10,672 nucleotides of DNA from Rhodococcus sp. IITR03 (lineage in GTDB: Bacteria; Actinomycetota; Actinomycetes; Mycobacteriales; Mycobacteriaceae), in assembly GCA_001017865.1 (NCBI GenBank), contig LATQ01000001.1, forward strand, positions 1,922,079 to 1,932,750. Direction: 5' to 3'. A program made the position numbers and the translations under genes. Every line of letters begins with the position of its first letter. Position 1 is the stretch's first letter. Shown piece after piece: positions 5,580-10,672 of the stretch. Below the pieces are notes generated by a model. It searched no databases. It saw only the letters and a program-made list of their open reading frames with translations, and was not told where the DNA came from.

Positions 5580-7281
5580 GTGCAGGACGACGGCCGCAGC
5601 GTCCGGGGCGATCCGGTCGCGAACGTCGCGACCGATGACCCCCGGTCGCGGACACGACGGAAGGCGCTGCACCTCACACTTCCCGGGTGTTGGGGTGCAG
5701 TGCTTTTCGCGTGCCTGTCGTTCACTCCGTCGCTGCTCCCACGCGGCGGGCTCCTGCAGGGGATGATCTGCGGGATCACTGCCGCGATCGGATACGGTCT
5801 CGGTGTGCTCGTCGCGTTCGTGTGGCGTGCGTTCGCCGACCGTCCTCCTCGACCTCCGAAGGCGACGTCGTGGTGGATCTTCGGTGTCAGCGCGGTGGTC
5901 CTCCTCGCGATCTTCTTCGGGCTCGGTCAGTACTGGCAGCACGAGATCCGCACTCTGATGGGGGTTTCCGAGTACAACCTGGCACTCACGGTTCTCTCTC
6001 CGGTCGTCGCGATCGTGATGTTCGCCGTGCTGCTGGCGATCGGACGTGGAATTCGTGCCCTGTATCGCTGGGCGGCAAGGACTCTCGACCGGTGGATCGG
6101 GCAGCGGGCCGCGAACGTCGTGGGGTGGGTCCTCGTCGCGGGACTCGTGTACGCGCTCGTCTCCGGAGTGCTCCTCGCCGGCTTCATCGACGCGGCCAAC
6201 GCGGCGTTCTCGGCGAGGGACACGAGAACCGAGGAAGGTGTGCAGCAGCCGACGACCGTTCTCCGCTCGGGTGGGCCGGATTCGGTCGTTCCGTGGGATT
6301 CCCTCGGGTGGCAGGGGCGAATCTTCGTCGGGCAGGGGCCGACCACCGAACAACTCGAAGAATTCACCGAAGGTCCTGTCCTCGAACCGATCCGGATCTA
6401 CGCCGGCCTGGCATCGGCGGACGACACCGAGGATCGCGCGTCCCTCGCTGTCGAGGACCTCACCCGGGCAGGAGGATTCGAGCGGAGCAACCTGGTCGTC
6501 GTGACGACGACGGGGAGCGGCTGGGTGGACCCGGCTCTGGTGGACTCGGTCGAGTACCTCACCGGCGGCGACGTCGCGACGGTCGCGATCCAGTACTCCT
6601 ATCTGCCTCGTGGATCTCCTATCTCGTCGATCAGTCGAAGGCGCGGGAAGCCGGACGCGACCTGTTCGACGCGGTCTACGACGTCTGGTCGAAGCTTCCC
6701 CAGGACGCCCGCCCCCGACTGCTCGTGGCTGGGGAGAGCCTCGGTTCGTTCGGCGGGGAGACCGCCTTCAGCGGCGAGTATGACCTGCGCAATCGCACGT
6801 CGGGCACGGTCTTTGCCGGACCTCCGAACTTCAACGTCCTCTTCCGGGAGTTCAGCGATCGCCGGGAGGCCGGCAGCCCCGAGATCGAACCGGTCTTCCG
6901 GGACGGCCGCACGGTGCGGTTCACGAACGACCCACAGGCGGAGATCCCGCCGACGGGCGAGCCGTGGGAGGGGAGTCGGGTGCTGTATCTGATGCACCCG
7001 TCGGACCCGATCGTCTGGTGGAGTCCGCGCCTGATCACGAGTGAGCCGGACTGGATCGGCGAAGCCCCCGGCCGCGACGTGCTCGAGGACATGGTGTGGA
7101 TCCCGTTCGTGACCTTCTGGCAGGTCACGGCCGATCTGCCTTCTCCACGGGTGTCCCGGCCGGGCACGGCCACAAGTACAGCACCGAGTACGTCGACGCC
7201 TGGGCCGTCGTCCTGCAATCCCCGGAGATCACACCCGACGATATCGACGAGCTGAAAGCAATTGTCGGAGAAGAGGAATGA
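5580..7281 (+). CDS. Membrane-anchored alpha/beta-hydrolase (Abhydrolase_9 type), two frame breaks
   Basis: About 567 residues after repair, resembling Rv1069c and other actinobacterial Abhydrolase_9 proteins. The N-terminal half carries about five membrane helices, beginning near residue 35 (GAVLFACLSFTPSLLPRGGL). The C-terminal half is the hydrolase domain: nucleophile elbow GESLGS (Ser about 387), acid candidate in HPSDPIVWW (Asp about 476), and histidine candidates in GHGHKYS (about 530/532). Frame breaks: one C at 6606-6607 (restores QYSYLPSWISYLVDQ) and one C at 7139-7140 (restores ADLPFSTGVPAGHGHKY). The start is GTG 5580, 7 nt after the DUF7144 stop with no Shine-Dalgarno, implying coupling. 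The substrate is unknown; esterase or lipase activity at the membrane is the family-level expectation. The DUF6928 gene converges 33 nt downstream. Confidence 0.87.
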
Positions 7282-7314
7282 CTGCTCCGGTCGGAATCGG
7301 TGTCCGGTGCCGGG

Positions 7315-8016
7315 TCAGTGCGCCGCGAGTCGCCGCCACCAGGAGGTCTTCGGTGCGGGGACGGAGATCTGCGGGACGGGGGTGCGCAGCGTGAAACTCC
7401 ACGTCTCGATGTCTCGCGGGTCGAGTTCGTCGTCGCGGCGCCCGACGTAACGGAACCCGAGCCAGGCCCCGTGGGCCTCCTCGACGAGCTTGCGGGGGTG
7501 GAAGGGCAGGGACTCCGGGGGAGGGGGCACGTTCGGCGGCCAGCGGAGCGGATGCTCACCCGCCCAGAACGGGCGCTCCCACACGAACGGGAGTCCCTGG
7601 TCCTCGAAGAACTCGACGGTGTTCGCCCCGAAGCTGCGGCGCAGCGTGCCGCACTCCCACACGGCGAACGATCCCCACGCGCCGGCCGGGTCGGAGGCCA
7701 GCAGGCACGTGCGTTCGGCGGCGGGCGTGCGCAACCACATCGCGGGTAGCTCCGAGGGGTGGCGCAGCGCGAACCGGCGACTCGACACCACCGTCACGCC
7801 GGGATAGCTACCGATCCAGAATCGTTCGACGCCGTCGTCCTTGCCGGTATCCCCGGCTTCGGTCAGCGGTACCCGTCCGCCGGGATCGACCTGGAGATCC
7901 GGGAACAGTCGTGACAGAAGTGCTTGTGCCGCATCGCGATCCGGGGAGAACTCGTGGAGGACCGCTGCGGGATCGGGTGCGTCGACGTACCAGAGCGTCG
8001 ACATCGTCGCCGACAT
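7315..8016 (-). CDS. DUF6928-family protein
   Basis: An intact 233-residue soluble protein, apparently without signal peptide or membrane helix, that I place in the actinobacterial DUF6928 family by overall pattern. It opens STLWYVDAPDPAAVL and contains repeated aromatic stretches (RFWIGSYPGVTVV, GSFAVWECGTLRRSFGANTV, LPFVWERPFWAGEH). It ends with ETWSFTLRTPVPQISVP and a basic tail. ATG 8016 is chosen because GAGGAAG lies about 8 nt upstream; ATG 8004 is an in-frame alternative. It begins 14 nt after the sepH stop, so it is probably in the same transcript. No catalytic motif is evident and the function is unknown. The family label is from memory and less certain than the gene itself. Confidence 0.75.
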   Translation of the reverse strand: MSATMSTLWYVDAPDPAAVLHEFSPDRDAAQALLSRLFPDLQVDPGGRVPLTEAGDTGKDDGVERFWIGSYPGVTVVSSRRFALRHPSELPAMWLRTPAAERTCLLASDPAGAWGSFAVWECGTLRRSFGANTVEFFEDQGLPFVWERPFWAGEHPLRWPPNVPPPPESLPFHPRKLVEEAHGAWLGFRYVGRRDDELDPRDIETWSFTLRTPVPQISVPAPKTSWWRRLAAH

Positions 8017-8030
8017 CGTCGACGACTTCC

Positions 8031-8896
8031 TCAGACGCGCCCGTTACTGCGCACACCGAGCAGCACGTCGTCCCACGAGGGCAGCGCGGGCTTACCGCGC
8101 TTGTCCTTCGCGGGAGCCTGTGCCGCACGTGATGCGTCGGTGTCGTCGGGCACCGTGACGGCGACGGCGGGTCCTCGTCGGCGACCGGCTCGGGCGCCGG
8201 TTCGTCGGCGGCGGGAGCCTCCAGCGCGATCGGGGCGTGCCGCTCGGCGTTCTCCGCCTCGGTGGAATCGTCGACGTCGCGCGCCGAGTAGACCGGGGTC
8301 AGGTAGCGCAGGGGACGACCGCAGTCGGGATCGACGAGATCGGCGGCGATGTCGTCGAGCGCGGTGATCGTGCCGCCGTGAGCATCGGGCTGGTAGCGCC
8401 AGTGGGCGCGGTTCGTGGAGCGACCGGCGTGCCATCGCAGCTGTGCGACCCAGAAGCCTCGTCGTCGCGCCAGGCGTCCCACTCGGCCTCGTCGAGGCTG
8501 TGTCCGCGAGCGCGGAAGGCCTGCGTGACGATCTCGTGGAGGGTCTCGACGGCGGGGCCGTCGGGGCGGACGGGATGCCCCTTCTTGGCCATGTCGGCCC
8601 CCGGGACGCTGAGCAGGAACGGGATAGGCGAACCGTTCGACCTTGGCGACCGGGATCCCGGCCTCGTCGGCCACCTGCTCGACCGAGGCGCCGCCGCGGA
8701 TGCGGGCCTGGATCTCGCGAGGACGGAGCTGGCTGGTCGTCTCGATCTGGATCTGGCCGAGACGGGCCAGATCACCGCGAGCGGCCGCGCGCAGGGTGTC
8801 GTCGACGGGAATGCGGAACTTGTCCCCCGTCGTGGGATCGGCGAGCACCACATGCTTAGCATCGGGCTCGAGACCGACCACTCGAAGCTCTCGCAC
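8031..8896 (-). CDS. sepH: SepH, FtsZ-associated cell division regulator (frameshifted)
   Basis: The actinobacterial division protein (DUF3071; Rv0883c in M. tuberculosis) that binds FtsZ and promotes Z-ring assembly. The N-terminal domain reads VRELRVVGLEPDAKHVV... with a helix-turn-helix around RPREIQARIRGGASVEQVAD. The middle has GPAVETLHEIV, EAEWDAWRDDEGFWVAQLRW and HGGTITALDD, typical of the family. A low-complexity acidic and proline region leads to the conserved C-terminus KPALPSWDDVLLGVR. Breaks: near 8614-8623 (one extra or two missing bases), a G at 8457-8458 on the coding strand (restores DDEGFWV), and a C at 8169-8171 (restores DEDPAVAVTV). The start GTG 8896 has GAGGAGG 5 nt upstream. 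Repaired length is about 288 residues. Confidence 0.9.
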
Positions 8897-8901
8897 CTTG
8901 A

Positions 8902-8908
8902 CCTCCTC
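8902..8908 (-). promoter_or_regulatory. Ribosome binding site of sepH
   Basis: GAGGAGG on the minus strand, with a 5-nt spacer to GTG 8896. It decides the start: upstream in-frame codons as far as 8992 would give an N-terminal extension absent from the family. Confidence 0.8.
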
Positions 8909-9072
8909 GCGCCGATCGCGATTGACCCGCCCGACTGTAACCGACCTGGATATTTTTCGTGGCCGGACACGCCGCGCCACGCCGAGCGACATCGCAAGAA
9001 ATCCGACGCGGCGCGTTATCGTCCAGGGTTCGCCGAAATGTCTCGATGCGAGGTCGAGACTATGACGACAAC

Positions 9073-9102
9073 GGGGCCGGATCCGACATCGGACCCGGCC
9101 CC
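9073..9102 (-). terminator. Terminator of serC
   Basis: A 14-bp stem (9073-9086 with 9089-9102) and a 2-base loop, 14 nt after the serC stop. On the plus strand one position is an A/C mismatch; in a minus-strand transcript the same position is a G-U wobble, so the fold suits serC mRNA best. No T-run follows. Confidence 0.7.
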
Positions 9103-9116
9103 GCTGTGCGGCGTGC

Positions 9117-10339
<1,223 letters not shown>

Positions 10340-10672
10340 TCAGCGATGCGTGATCGAATCCCAGCCCGTGACCTCGGAGGCAGGGCGCGGATCGGGGCCG
10401 GTGTAGATCGCCGCGGGACGCACGAGCTTGCCCAGACGCTTCTGCTCGAGGATGTGGGCGCACCAGCCGGCGGTCCGACCGCAGGTGAACATCGCGGGCA
10501 TCATCGCCGCGGGGACCTCGGCGAAATCGAGGATCACCGCGGCCCAGAACTCGACGTTGGTCTCGATCGCCCGGTCGGGACGACGCTCGCGCAGCTCGGC
10601 CAGGGCAGCTTGCTCGAGCGCGGCCGCCGCCTCGAAACGGGGAGCGTCGAGCCGCTTCGCGGTGCTGCGCAG
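10340..10672 (-). CDS. citA: Citrate synthase (citA type), C-terminal 110 residues
   Basis: The 3' end of a citrate synthase, which condenses acetyl-CoA with oxaloacetate in the TCA cycle; the rest lies beyond the right edge. Without any frame break it reads through TNVEFWAAVILDFAEVPAAM, MFTCGRTAGWCAHILEQKR and RPAAIYTGPDPRPASEV, typical of the actinobacterial citrate synthase 2 (CitA) group. The Arg in GRTAGW belongs to the conserved substrate-binding segment. Where most citrate synthases have N-V-D-F with the catalytic aspartate, this protein has N-V-E-F. I recall the same ending pattern in M. tuberculosis CitA, so this is probably a group trait. A hairpin at 10303-10328 follows the stop. 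A 2-methylcitrate synthase is a less likely alternative. Confidence 0.88.
   Translation of the reverse strand: MRSTAKRLDAPRFEAAAALEQAALAELRERRPDRAIETNVEFWAAVILDFAEVPAAMMPAMFTCGRTAGWCAHILEQKRLGKLVRPAAIYTGPDPRPASEVTGWDSITHR

Larger units (their letters stand above)
8897..9116 (-). other. Intergenic region between serC and sepH
   Basis: There is no gene in these 220 nt. They contain the serC terminator (9073-9102) and the sepH leader. TACAGT on the minus strand (8934-8939) is a possible -10 box about 38 nt before the sepH GTG, and an AT-rich patch (8949-8958) lies upstream of it. No good -35 is visible, so the promoter position is tentative. The terminator implies that sepH is transcribed mainly on its own. 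Confidence 0.45.

Noticed and set aside
4878..6353. A 491-residue minus-strand open frame
   Set aside because: It lies antisense to DUF7144 copy 2 and the hydrolase, is extremely rich in R, D, E and H with no domain pattern, and is the usual GC-rich shadow of the real coding frame.
5148..6992. A 614-residue open frame joining DUF7144 to the hydrolase, as if a gene fusion
   Set aside because: The join depends on one missing G at 5533-5534. With it restored, DUF7144 copy 2 ends exactly like copy 1, and the hydrolase starts separately 7 nt later. The same frame also breaks inside the hydrolase.
7282..7314. Bidirectional terminator between the convergent hydrolase and DUF6928 genes
   Set aside because: Expected by position, but I found no stem longer than a few base pairs in these 33 nt.

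Overview
The window is GC-rich actinobacterial DNA with strong G/C third-position bias. Gene content and order point to Rhodococcus or a close relative in the Mycobacteriales. From memory, DUF2530 - marR - SPOUT methyltransferase - DUF2537 ... sepH - serC follows the M. tuberculosis Rv0879c-Rv0884c order, and a citA-type citrate synthase lies beyond serC.

Layout. 1-196 is the 3' end of a PAP2 phosphatase (+). 236-517 is a DUF2530 membrane protein (-), divergent from an AzgA-type NCS2 purine permease (568-2034, +). A MarR regulator (2079-2509), a TrmH/SPOUT RNA methyltransferase (2549-3426) and a DUF2537 membrane protein (3423-3694) form a close-packed + strand run. An accessory block follows: DUF7144 copy 1 (3788-4213), a SHOCT membrane protein (4520-4936), DUF7144 copy 2 (5148-5572) and an Abhydrolase_9 membrane hydrolase (5580-7281). 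On the - strand, reading leftward, are the 3' end of a citA-like citrate synthase (10340-10672), serC (9117-10235), sepH (8031-8896) and a DUF6928 protein (7315-8016), which converges on the hydrolase.

Sequence quality. Nine genes carry reading-frame breaks, about 19 in all. Nearly every one is repaired by restoring a single G or C to a short G/C run, and the repaired proteins read through conserved family motifs. I therefore treat these as consensus errors, not pseudogenes, and annotate the repaired spans.

Biology. Housekeeping functions are serine biosynthesis (SerC), Z-ring control (SepH), citrate synthesis, RNA methylation and purine uptake. The least understood part is the DUF7144-SHOCT-DUF7144-hydrolase block. 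All four products are predicted membrane proteins. The two DUF7144 proteins are about 69% identical. The 211-nt gap before copy 2 contains four inverted repeats at roughly even spacing. I read the block as a candidate envelope-associated module, but no function can be assigned from sequence alone.
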